NCBI RefSeq assembly: GCF_902167145.1 | Contig: NC_050097.1 | Location: 224,645,034 to 224,709,033, forward strand | DNA from: Zea mays | Lineage: Eukaryota; Streptophyta; Magnoliopsida; Poales; Poaceae | DNA: 64,000 bases | Direction: 5' to 3' | In this document: positions 24,241-34,725 of the stretch, piece by piece | How the letters are laid out: every line of letters starts with the position of its first letter | Position numbering within the stretch: the first letter of the stretch is position 1 | The notes under the pieces: model-generated | Seen by the model: only the letters and a program-made list of their open reading frames with translations | What the model was told of the DNA's origin: nothing | Databases searched by the model: none | Made by a program: the position numbers and the translations under genes

Positions 24241-25496
24241 TGAAAGGGAAATGTGCCTTTGGGCCATTTCTAAGTATTTTGGTGATTGAGTGCAAACACA
24301 AGTGCTTAAATGTGAAAATATGCCCAAGGATGAACAAAGTGCAAATCACAAGATAAGGTATGTTTCTAAGTCTTAGTACATTGGTTTTGTGTACTAATAT
24401 ATTTGTCTAAGTGTTAGAAACAGAAAGAAGAAGAGAAGAGAAGACTTGGCTGTGTGCAGCCAAGGGGCTGTTTCGGTCTGGGGCACCGGACTGTCCGGTG
24501 GTGCACCGGACAGTGTCCGGTGGTGCACCGGACAGTGTCCGGTGCACCAGGCTGCCTTGGCCGAAGAGGCCACTCTCGGGTTTTTCTCCGGCGACTTCGG
24601 CTAAAATTCACCGGACTGTCCGGTGAGCCAACGGTCGGCCGGGCCAACGGTCGGCCGCGCGATCGCCGCGCGACACGTGGCCGAGCCAACGGTCGGAAGG
24701 AAGCACCGGACTGTCCGGTGTGCACCGGACTGTCCGGTGCGCCAGATCTGCAGTGGTCGGCAACGGTCGGCTGCGCCTGTTAAGGAAAGAAATCGGGCAC
24801 CGGACAGTGTCCGGTGTGCACCGGACTGTCCGGTGCGCCCGACGACAGAAGGCAAGGATAGCCTTCTGGATTTGTTCTCAACGGCTCCTAGCTGCCTTGG
24901 GGCTATAAAAGGGACCCCTAGGCGCATGGAGGAAAAAACCAAGCATTCCTACAACTCTTCTAAGCACCAAGACATCAATCTCACGCATTCGTTTCATTGT
25001 GATAGCATATAGAGCTCTTGTGGAGTTGTGAACTCTTTGTGTTGCGTTGCGAGCTCTTGTTGCGACTTGTGTGCGTGTTGTTGCTCTGATTTTCGAGTCT
25101 TGTGTGCGTTGCTCATTCCCACCTTACTCCGTATTTCTTTGTGAACTCAATTGTAAGGGCGAGAGACTCCAAGTTGTGGAGATTCCTCGCAAACGGGAAA
25201 AGATCAAAGGAAAGAAAAACACCGTGGTATTCAAGTTGATCATTGGATCACTTGAGAGGAGTTGAGTGCAACTCTCGTCCGTTGGGACGCCACAACGTGG
25301 AGTAGGCAAGTTTTGTACTTGGCCGAACCACGGGATAACCACCGTGTCAACTCTGTGATTGCTTTCTTGTGGTTATCGTGTTTTGAGTTCTCTCTAGCCA
25401 CTTGGCCATACTTGTGCTAACCCTTAACAAGTTTTTGTGGCTTAAGTTTTGAACTTTTACAGGATCACCTATTCACCCCCCCTCTAGGTGCTCTCA
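24241..25496 (+). repeat. S3 3' LTR (1256 bp)
   Basis: It is the same as the 5' LTR except for palindrome number. Two extra units follow the first palindrome (about 24484-24545), one unit is missing at 24609-24625, and one is extra at 24723-24739. These changes add 44 bp, exactly the length difference between the LTRs. One substitution was noticed (A at about 17056 against T at about 24768). Confidence 0.97.
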
Positions 25497-25497
25497 C

Positions 25498-26694
25498 TTC
25501 CTCAATGGACCAATCAAGGAAGAGGTCTATGTTGAGCAACCTCCCAGCTTTGAAAATAGTAAGTACCCTAACCATGTATATAAACTCTCTAAGGCGCTTT
25601 ATGGGCTTAAGCAAGCCCCACGAGCATCGTATGAATGCCTTAGGGATTTCCTTATCACTAATGGATTCAAAGTCGGAAAGGCCGATCCTACACTATTCAC
25701 TAAAACTCTTGAAAATGACTTGTTTGTATGCCAAATTTATGTTGATGATATTATATTTGGGTCTACTAACGAGTCTACATGTGAAGAATTTAGTAGGATC
25801 ATGACACAAAAATTCGAGATGTCTATGATGGGGGAGTTGAAATATTTCTTAGGATTTCAAGTGAAGCAACTCCAAGAGGGTACCTTCCTAAGCGAAACGA
25901 AGTATACTCAAGATATTCTAAGCAAGTTTGGGATGAAGGATGCTAAACCCATCAAGACACCCATGGGAACCAATGGACATCTCGACCTCGACGAAGGAGG
26001 TAAATCCGTCGATCAAAAGGTATACCGGTCGATGATAGGTTCTTTGCTATATTTATGTGCATCTCGACCGGATATTATGCTTTCCGTATGCATGTGTGCA
26101 AGATTCCAAGCCGACCCTAAGGAAGCTCACCTTACGGCCGTAAAACGAATCTTGAGATATTTAGTTTATACTCCTAAGTTTGGGCTTTGGTATCCTAGGG
26201 GATCCACTTTTGATTTGATTGGTTATTCGGATGCCGATTGGGCGGGGTGTAAAATCAATAGAAAGAGCACATCGGGGACTTGCCAGTTCTTGGGAAGATC
26301 CTTGGTGTCTTGGGCTTCAAAGAAGCAAAATTCCGTAGCTCTTTCTACCGCCGAGGCCGAGTACATTGCCGCAGGCCATTGTTGCGCGCAATTAATTTGG
26401 ATGAGGCAAACCCTTAGGGACTACGGTTACAAATTAACAAAAGTTCCTCTTCTATGTGATAATGAGAGTGCAATCCGCATGGCGGATAATCCCGTTGAGC
26501 ATAGTCGCACTAAACACATAGCCATTCGGTATCACTTTTTAAGGGATCACCAACAAAAAGGAGATATCGAGATTTCATACATTAATACTAAAGATCAATT
26601 AGCTGATATTTTTACCAAGCCACTAGATGAACAAACCTTTAACAAACTTAGGCATGAGCTAAATATTCTTGATTCTAGGAACTTCTTTTGTTGA
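25498..26694 (+). pseudogene. S1 pol, 3' part (RT-RNase H)
   Basis: This continues S1 RT directly after the CTTCC duplication with [12 protein letters not shown]. It is open for about 398 codons to TGA 26692-26694. It contains [11 protein letters not shown] (about 25740), the RNase H block with [11 protein letters not shown] (about 26350) and the C-terminus DSRNFFC. This half is undamaged by itself, but it is separated from its 5' half by S3. Confidence 0.92.
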
Positions 26695-27502
26695 TTTGCA
26701 CACATAGCTCATTTATATACCTTTGATCATGTCTCTTTCATATGCTATGACTAATGTGTTTTCAAGTCTATTTCAAACCAAGTCATAGGTGTATTGAAAG
26801 GGAATTGAAGTCTTCGGCGAAGACAAAGGCTTCCACTCCGTAACTCATCCTTCACCATCACTCCGAGCAACACTCCGTCTTTGGTATAATCTTCACTCAT
26901 TTATTTATGACCAAAGGGGGAGAGAGTAATTCTAAGGGCTCTAATGACTCCGTTTTTGACGATTCATGCCAAAGGGGGAGAAAGTATTAGCCCAAAGCAA
27001 AAGGACAGCACCACCACCTAATTTTAAAAAGAGTTTTTCAATTGGTATGATTCTCAATTGATAAATTTAAAATTGGTATCTTATTGTGTTCAAAAGGGGG
27101 AGAAAGTAGCATTTCAAAATTGATATATCAAAACCCTCTTGAACACTAAGAGGAGGATTTCATTTAGGGGGAGTTTTGTTTAGTCAAAGGAAAAGCATTT
27201 GAAACAGGGGGAGAAAATTTCAAAACTTGAAAATGCTTCGCAAAATCTTATTCATTTACCTTTGACTATCTGCAAAAGAACTTTGAAGAAGATTTACAAA
27301 AGAATTTGCAAAAACAAAACATGTGGTGCAAGCGTGGTACAAAATGTTAAAAATGAAGAAACAATCCATGCATATATTATAAGTATTTATATTGGCTCAA
27401 TTTCAAGCAACTTTTGCACTTACATTATGCAAACTAGTTCAATTATATATTTCTATACTTGCTTTGGTTTGTGTTGGCATCAATCACCAAAAAGGGGGAG
27501 AT
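26695..27502 (+). other. S1 post-pol region with polypurine tracts
   Basis: This is non-coding. GGGGGAG tracts occur near 26917, 26973, 27096, 27166, 27207 and 27493; the last adjoins the 3' LTR and is the functional-type PPT. Several are preceded by 'ccaaa' or 'aaaaa', showing the tract was duplicated within this spacer. Confidence 0.82.
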
Positions 27503-28778
27503 TGAAAGGGAATTAGGCTTACACCTATTTCCTAAATGATTTTGGTGGTTGAATTGACCAACACAAATAATTGGACTAACTAGTTTGCTCTAGTGTATAA
27601 GTTATACAGGTGTCAAAGGTTCGCACTTAGCCAATAAAAAGACCAAGTATGGGGTTCAACAAAGAGAGCAACGGATAACCGAAGGCACCTCTGGTCTGGC
27701 GCACCGGACTGTCCGGTGCACCAGAGGACTCCAAGTCAAACTCATCACCTTCGGGAAAATCCAGAGGCGCTCCACTATAATTCACCGGACTGTCCGGTGT
27801 ACACTGGATAGTGTCCGGTGCCCCAGGGAAGAGCGGCTCTGGAACTCGCCAGCTTCGGGAAATTGCTCCGCTATAATTCACCGGACTGTCCGGTGTACAC
27901 CGGACTGTCCGGTGAGCCAACAGAGCAACGACTACTTCGCGCCAACAGTCACCTGTAGAAGCATTAAATGCGCGCCAGAGCGCGCAGAAGTCAGAGACGC
28001 GCGCGCTGGCACACCGGACACTCTATAGTACATGTCCGGTGTGCCACCGGACATCCAGGCGGGCCCAGAAGACAGAGCTCCAACGGTCGGAACCCAACGG
28101 CCTTGGTGACGTGGCTGGCGCACCGGACATGTCCGGTGTGCACCGGACTGTCCGGTGCACCATACGACAGTCAGCCACCACCAAACGGCTAGTTTGGTGG
28201 TTGGGGCTATAAATACCCCCAACCACCCCACATTCAAGTCATCCAAGTTTTCCCACTTCAACTACTTACAAGAGCTCTAGCATTCAATTCTAGACACACC
28301 CAAGTGATCAAATCCTCTCCAAACTCCACACAACGCCCTAGTGATTAGAGAGAGATTTGCTTGTGTTCTTTCGAGCTCTTGCGCTTGGATTGCTTTCTTC
28401 TTTCTTTGATTCTTCATTGCGATCAAACTCACTTGTAATTGAGGCAAGAGACTCCAATCTTGTGGTGGTCCTTGTGGGAACTTTGTGTTCCAAGCATTTG
28501 AGAAGAGAAAGCTCACTCGGTCCGAGGGACCGTTTGAGAGAGGGAAAGGGTTGAAAGAGACCCGGTCTTTGTGACCACCTCAACGGGGAGAAGGTTTGCG
28601 AGAACCGAACCTCGGTAAAACAAATCCGCGTGTCACACTCTTTATTTGCTTGCGATTTGTTTTGCACCCTCTCTCTCGCGGACTCAATTATATTTCTAAC
28701 GCTAACCTGGCTTGTAGTTGTTATTATTTTTGAGAATTTCAGTTTCGCCCTATTCACCCCCCCTCTAGGCAACTTTCA
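27503..28778 (+). repeat. S1 3' LTR
   Basis: It begins TGAAAGGGAATTAGG after the PPT and ends CTTTCA at 28778, followed by the TGAAC duplication. Palindrome number differs from the 5' LTR, for example fewer units around 27705-27722 than at 1310-1355. Confidence 0.95.
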
Positions 28779-28783
28779 TGAAC

Positions 28784-29081
28784 TCCACCCCGGCAGAATA
28801 CAAGTTGTCATTGTAAAGTCTACCCTTGATCTATAAAAGGAAAGACAACCCCATATTCACAGACATCCAACTCATCCACCACTGCACACAAGCACCCAAC
28901 TGTAACACGCTCCAAGCATACAGGATTAGCACTACACTAGACTAGGGCTCTAACCTGAACCAGTATAACCCCCTGTCTCAGATCCACCTTCGAGCCCTCG
29001 TAGCTCAACATTCAGAGTGAGGCCGCTAGAACCCCTACCGAACAAAAATCTTATTGTCCCCCGGTTTCCAAAACCATGACA
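28784..29081 (+). repeat. G1 5' LTR, right part
   Basis: G1 LTR continues after the second TGAAC copy (28779-28783) and ends at CA 29081, immediately before a gypsy-type PBS. With 319-1111 the LTR totals about 1.09 kb. A TATA box CTATAAAAGG lies at 28831-28840. Confidence 0.75.
28831..28840 (+). promoter_or_regulatory. G1 LTR TATA box
   Basis: CTATAAAAGG lies about 240 bp before the LTR end, a usual distance for a gypsy promoter. S1 separates it from about 790 bp of its own U3. Confidence 0.6.
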
Positions 29082-29102
29082 GTAAGCGCGCCAGGTAGGG
29101 GA
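29082..29102 (+). other. G1 primer-binding site
   Basis: GTAAGCGCGCCAGGTAGGGG follows the LTR terminus. It resembles the GCGCGCCAGGTAGGGG leader of grass gypsy elements, with changes in the first bases. Confidence 0.65.
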
Positions 29103-29136
29103 ACCGTTAGCGTGCCAAACAACATTCTTCACTCCA

Positions 29137-29396
29137 ATGGCTAGTTCATCAACATTCACCCCTGGGAGCCATGTCGAGTTCGGCACCCTCGACTTCCTCG
29201 CCACCGCCACAGGAGCGCTCTACCTCGTCTGTCTCGACGTGCTAGTCAACATAGGCATGGCGCCCAAACATTTCATGGGGAATGAAGCGGAGAAGCAAAG
29301 TCTCGACCAACCCGCCCTCAAAGTTGTCGGCATCAAGTGTCATCATAAATCAAGCCACCGGGAGGTGGACGCGCGCGGAGCCACCTAGTCCCCCGT
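29137..29396 (+). pseudogene. G1 gag remnant
   Basis: An ATG at 29137 opens a short frame (83 codons) where gag should start, but the protease region is reached within about 250 bp. No capsid-like domain or zinc knuckle is visible. Most of gag appears deleted, so the element was probably non-autonomous or internally deleted before the nested insertions. It may also be merely leader sequence. Confidence 0.45.
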
Positions 29397-29399
29397 GCC

Positions 29400-30642
29400 A
29401 CTGCTGGATGGAGATCACGATTGCCTTCGATCAACGTGATCATCTAGGTAAGATCCCACATCCCAGGACTTACCCCCTTGTCGTCGAGCCCATTGTTGGC
29501 ATGAAATGCCTCTCCAAGGTCCTCATGGATGGAGGGAGCCCCTTAATGTTCTGTGTTGTGTCCCAGCGCTGCGCTAATTCTTGGCATCATGCTAGCCTTT
29601 GGTGCTAGCACACTCAGATAAATCACTCTACCCGTCACGTTCAGCGACTCTTCTAACTTCTACACCGAGCGACTGGAGTTCGAGGTGGTAGATTTGTTGG
29701 GGGCATACAACGCCATATTGGGGAGGCCATGCTACATGAGATTCAATGTCGTCCCCAACTACACATACCTCAAGATGAAGATGTCCGACCCCCTTAGGGT
29801 CATTAAGGAGTCCACCTCATTCCAAGTGGCTTACGCATGCGAACGGGCCAATTACGAGCTCGTGTCAGCAGAGTCCGCCGCAAGAGAATTGGCTGAGCTA
29901 CAAAGAGACATCAACTCACAAGATGGACCTGACGCCCCAAGGCCGTTTCTGGCACATTCAAGTCAGAGCAAGACACAAAAAACATTTTGGTCGCTGACGA
30001 TGACGCTTCAAAGAGCGTTCGAATTGGGGCAACTCTCTCCGACAAACAAGAAGGCACCCTCGTTAACCTTCTTCAAGCCAACCACAATGTCTTTGCCTAG
30101 AAGCCCACGGACATATTGAGGATCCCAAGAGAGGTCGCCGAGCACTCCCTAAATATCTAGCCTACGACAAGACCAGTCGCCCAGCGACTCCACCATTTTG
30201 ATGAGGAGAAGCGCAAGGCCATTGGCAAAGAAATCACGCAACTCTTGGCAGCCGAGTTCATGAGGGAGATTCACCACCTAGTGTGGGTTGCAAACCATGT
30301 TCTCCAGAAGAAGAAGAATGGGAACCGGAGGATGTGCGTCGATTACACGGGGCTTAACAAGGCGTGTACAAAGGACTCTTTTCCTCTCCCACGCATCGAC
30401 TAGGTTGTAGATTCCACCGGGTGTGAACTCCTCTCCTTCCTAGATGCCTACTCATGCTTCTACCAGATCGCCATGAAGGAAGCCGACCAGCATGCTACGA
30501 TGTTCATCATCCCCTTTGGGACGTTCTGCTACGTGTCCATGTCGTTCGGCCTGAAGAACACTGGGCCACGTATCGGCGATACATGCTCTAATTCTTCACC
30601 GACCAGGTTGGGCACAACGTGGAAGTCTGTGTCGATGACATC
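29400..30642 (+). pseudogene. G1 protease and RT, 5' part
   Basis: An aspartic protease segment with VLMDGGS (about 29520-29540) is followed, after a frame change, by a linker with the gypsy-typical AILGRPCY motif (about 29707). RT follows with RRMCVDYTGLNKAC and FPLPRID (about 30325-30400), where a TAG replaces the next residue, then LLSFLDAY and the SFGLKN block. A frameshift lies near 30565. The DNA stops at GTCGATGACATC, the V-D-D-I catalytic box, where S4 inserted. The motif style is Tat-like gypsy. Confidence 0.82.
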
Positions 30643-31825
30643 TGAAAGGGAAATAGGGTCAAACCTTTTCCTATAAATATTTTGGTGGTTGAATTGCCCA
30701 ACACAAATATTGGACTAACTAGTTTGCTCTAGATTATATGTTCTACAGGTGCCAAAGGTTCAGCACAAACCAATAAAAAGATTAAAGTTAGGGTTCAAAA
30801 TAAAGGAGCAAAAGAAACCGAAGAGAACCCTGGTCTGGCGCACCGGACATTCTCCGGTGCACCAGGGGCGATCGACTCAAACTCTTCACCTTTGGGTTTC
30901 TGGAGAGCCACTCCGCTATAATTCACCGGACTGTCCGGTGTGCCAGCGGAGCAACGACTAAGAACGCAACAGTCGACTCCAACGGTCGCCTGCAAAAGTG
31001 AACAGTGTGTAGACAGTTCGCGCAGAGTCAGAGCAGCGCCAGAAGGCGCACCGGACAGTGAACAGTGCCTGTCCGGTGCGGCATCGGACTGTCCGGTGCC
31101 CCAAGTTGTCAGAGCTCCAACGGTCGAAACCGTCAGAACCCTAATGGTTGGGTGACGTGGCTGGCGCACCGGACAGTGTCCGGTGGCGCACCGGACTGTC
31201 CGGTGCGCCCATCGACAGACAACCTCCCCAACGGTTGGTTTGGTGGTTGGGGCTATAAATACCCCCAACCACCACCACTCCAAGCATCCAAGTTCTTCAG
31301 ACATCTCATTCAATACAAGAGCTAGTGCAACCAATACAAGACACAATTCAATAGAATCAAAGCCTCTCCAAGTCCCAAATCCACTCCAAACAAAAAGTGA
31401 CTAGAGAGAGTGTTTTGCTCGTGTTCTTTGAGTTCTTGTTCTTGGATCGCTTTCTTCTTCCTCATTCTTGTTCTCAAGACACTTGTAATCAAAGCAATAG
31501 ACACCAAGTTGTGGTGGTCCTTGTGAGGGGTCTAAGTGACCCGTTTGATTGAGGAGAAAGCTCACTCGGTCTAAGTGACCGTTTGAGAGAGGGAAAGGGT
31601 TGAAAGAGACCCGGTCTTTGTGACCACCTCAACGGGGACTAGGTTTGCAAGAACCGAACCTCGGTAAAACAAATCACCGCGTCACTCGCTTTATTTCTTG
31701 GTTGATTTGTTTCCGCCCTCTCTTTTGGACTCGAATTTATTTCTAACGCTAACCCCGGCTTGTAGTTGTGCTTAATTTTTATAAATTTCAGTTTCCGCCT
31801 ATTCACCCCCTCTAGGCGACTTTCA
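30643..31825 (+). mobile_element. S4: solo Sirevirus LTR in G1 RT
   Basis: TGAAAGGGAAATAGGG...CGACTTTCA is 1183 bp, flanked by the ACATC duplication at 30638-30642 and 31826-31830. No internal sequence or second LTR is present, so it is the product of LTR-LTR recombination. It is the same type as the S5 LTRs. U3 carries palindromes at 30840-31205 and the TATA hairpin GGTGGTTGGGG-TATA-CCCCAACCACC near 31241-31272. Confidence 0.95.
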
Positions 31826-31830
31826 ACATC

Positions 31831-33492
31831 ATTGTGAAAACCAAAAGATCCGACGACATCATGATCGACCTAGAAGTGATGTTTGCCAACCTCTAAAGGT
31901 TAGAGATCAAGTCGAACCCAGAAAAGTGTGTATTTGGGGTTCCCAAAGGAAAGCTCCTGGGTTTCATGGTGTCGGACCGAGGGATTGAAGCTAATCAAGA
32001 GAGAATAGAGGCAATCCAATGCATGGGCCCCATCTAAAACCTCAAGGGAGTGCAACGGCTTGTTGGGTGCGTTGCCGCACTTAGTCGGTTCGTCTCCAGA
32101 CTCGGTGAAAAAGGCATGCCTTTTTACAAGCTCCTAAGGAAGGGTGGCCATTTCTCTTGGACAGCCAAGCCCGGGAGGCCCTCGACTAGATAAAAGTGTT
32201 CCTAACCTCACCACCAGTCTTGCCCGCACTCGATCCCAGTGAAACCCTCCTCCTCTACATTGCGGCCACCACCCAGGTGGTCAACGTCGTGCTAGTGGAG
32301 GAAAGGAAAGGCGAGGGTCACGTCCTCAAGGTACAAAAGCCTGTTTACTTCATCAGTGAAGTACTCACCGAGTCCAAATCATGATACCCCCAGCTCCAGA
32401 AACTGCTCTATGCGGTCCTCATTGCCAAGCGAAAGCTAATCCACTACTTCGACCGGCACCCCATATCGGTGGTGTCAGCGGTTCCCCTTGGTGAGATCGT
32501 GCGCAATCAGGATGCGTTCGAGCGCATCGCAAAATGGTCCCTCGATCTCAACGAACTCAACATCAGCTACGTCCCCAGAACAGTGATCAAGTCTCAGGTG
32601 CCCATCGACTTTATCACGGAATGGACGAAGGCGCAAGAGTCACCCCGGTGGAAGACCTAGAATACTGGACCATGTATTTTGATGGATGATACCTCAAGAC
32701 TGGAAGCGGCATGGGTGTCATCCTTATGTCACCCTAGGGGCACAAACTCCACTACGCTATTTGCCTTCACTTCGATACCACAACCAACATCGCCGAATAC
32801 AAGGCCCTTGTCAACAGGCTCAAGATCGTGGTCGAGGTGGGAGCATGGAGGCTCCTGGTCAGAGGCGACTCCAAGTTGGTGGTCGACCAAGTCATGAAGG
32901 CAATGGAACCCTGCTATCCAAAGATGCTCGCGTACTACAACGAGGTACAAAGGTTAGAAGAAAGGTTCAAAGGCTTCGAGCTACATCATAGCTACAGACG
33001 ATTAAATGACGATGCCGATGAGCTCTCATCCATAGCCTCGGGGCGAAAACCCGTCCTATATGGGGTCTTTGCCTCTGACATCCACGAACCCTCCATGAAG
33101 ATCAAGCAGGTACAAGAAGGGCACACAGAGGAGGCAGATGGCCACTATACCTCGACTACCAAAACTGGCGAATTGGTCGCAACGATCAACCAACAAGATT
33201 GGCGTTGACCAATCATCGACTGGTTGATAGACGGAGCTCTCCCTAATAAAACAATCGAGGCCAGGCAGCTCTCTTGAAGGGCAAAATCCTTTGCGATCAT
33301 CAACATGATGCTCTACAAAAAGGGTGCCTCCGAGATCAAGTAGAAGTGCATTACGACCGAGGAAGGACAACAACTGCTCTTAGAGATCCACGGAGGGACG
33401 TGCAGGCACCACGCGGCCCCACGGTCACTGGTCGGAAAGGCGTTCATACAAGGATTCTACTGGCCCACCACCAAGATGGACGTTGAGCGGAT
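31831..33492 (+). pseudogene. G1 RT 3' part, RNase H and integrase N-terminus
   Basis: It resumes after the ACATC duplication with the residues following the catalytic DD (IIVKT). Then come the RT thumb (NPEKCVFGV, LLGFMVS), the connection region and RNase H segments (LLLYIAATT near 32245; TMYFDG near 32668 followed by a stop). The end resembles the integrase zinc-binding region (GFYWPTTKMD near 33455). At least five in-frame stops and several frameshifts mark it as long dead. S5 interrupts it after CGGAT (33488-33492). Confidence 0.8.
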
Positions 33493-34677
33493 TGAAAGGG
33501 AAATAGGATCAAACCTTTTCCTAAATAATTTTGGTGGTTGAATTGCCCAACACAAATAATTGGACTAACTAGTTTGCTCTAGATTATAAGTTCTACAGGT
33601 GCCAAAGGTTCAACACAAACCAATAAAAAAGTCCAAGAAAGGGTTCAAATAAAAAGGAGCAAAAGAAACCGAGGCAGCCTTGGTCTGGCGCACCGGACTG
33701 TCCGGTGTGCCACCGGACAGTGTCCGGTGCACCAGGGTGAATCCACTCGAACTACTCAGCTTCGGGTTTCTGGAAATGGCTCTCCGCTATAATTCACCGG
33801 ACTGTCCGGTGTAGCACTAGACTGTCTGGTGTGCCAGCGGAGCAACGGCTAACAACACCAACGGTCATCTGCAAAAGGGAACAGTGCGGACTGCGCGCGC
33901 AGAAGTCAGAGCAGGTGCAGAAGGCGCACCGGACAGTGAACAGTACCTGTCCGGTGCACCACCGGACTGTCCGGTGGCCCCACCTGTCAGAGCTCTAATG
34001 GTCGAACCCTAACAGTTGGGTGATGTGGCTGGCGCACCGGACACAGTATCTGGTGCGCCCTTCGACAGCAGCCTTCCCCAACGGCCACTTTGGTGGTTGG
34101 GGCTATAAATACCCCCAACCACCACTCTTCAAGGCATCCAAGTTTTTCAGCCAACACATTCAATACAAGAGCTAGTGCATTCAATACAAGACACAAATAG
34201 ATTGAATCAAAATCTCTCCAAGTCCCAATTCCACTCATAGCAATTAGTGACAAGAAGAGAGAGTTTTGTCGTGTTCTTTTGAGCTCTTGCGCTTGGATCA
34301 CTTTTCTTCTTCCTCTATTCTTGTTCCCAAGACATTTGTAATCAAAGCAAGAGACACCAATTGTGTGGTGGTCCTTGTGGGGACTAAGTGTCCCAATTGA
34401 TTAAGAAGAGAAGCTCACTCGGTCTAAGTGACCGTTTGAGAGAAGGAAAGGGTTGAAAGAGACCCGGTCTTTGTGACCACCTCAACGGGGAGTAGGTTTG
34501 CAGAACCGAACCTCGGTAAAACAAATCACTGTGTCACACTCTTCATTTGCTTATGATTTGTTTTCGCCCTCTCTTTCGGGCTCGCTTTTATTTCTAACGC
34601 TAACCCCGACTTGTAGTTGTGCTTAAAGTTTATAAATTTCAGATTTGCCTATTCATCCCCCCTCTAGGCGACTTTCA
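33493..34677 (+). repeat. S5 5' LTR
   Basis: It begins TGAAAGGGAAATAGGA and ends GACTTTCA. U3 palindromes lie near 33690-34050, several degraded. The TATA hairpin is near 34090-34125, with perfect GGTGGTTGGGG and CCCCAACCACC arms. Its partner is 50554-51665. Confidence 0.95.
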
Positions 34678-34695
34678 ATTGGTATCAGAGCCTGG
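34678..34695 (+). other. S5 primer-binding site
   Basis: ATTGGTATCAGAGCCTGG immediately follows the LTR and matches the Sirevirus PBS exactly over TGGTATCAGAGC. Confidence 0.9.
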
Positions 34696-34725
34696 TACTT
34701 CATTAGAGCCTAACCGCTCGAAGTG

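Larger units (their letters stand above)
16575..25496 (+). mobile_element. S3: young, apparently intact Sirevirus
   Basis: The element has 5' LTR 16575-17786, PBS 17787-17804, gag 17836-20238, pol 20246-23452, purine-rich 3' region 23453-24240, and 3' LTR 24241-25496. Target duplication CTTCC is at 16570-16574 and 25497-25501. Its LTR type (TGAAAGGGAAATGTGCC...CTCTCA) differs from the other elements. Both coding regions are uninterrupted, and by eye the LTRs differ by palindrome-unit number and at least one base. It inserted into the RT coding region of S1 and is the best candidate for a recently active element in the window. Confidence 0.96.
1112..28778 (+). mobile_element. S1: Sirevirus (Ty1/copia) carrying S2 and S3
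   Basis: The element has 5' LTR 1112-2412, gag from 2461, pol after 14524, and 3' LTR 27503-28778. Removing S2 (4366-13762) and S3 (16575-25496) leaves about 9.35 kb, a normal Sirevirus length. Features typical of the Opie/Ji/Giepum group are palindrome-rich U3 regions, a PBS close to TGGTATCAGAGC, a long Gag with CCHC knuckle and coiled coils, and many purine tracts after pol. Lesions of its own are a gag frameshift near 3995, a pol frameshift near 16218 and a TGA at 16322. The exact family name is not assigned. Confidence 0.93.
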
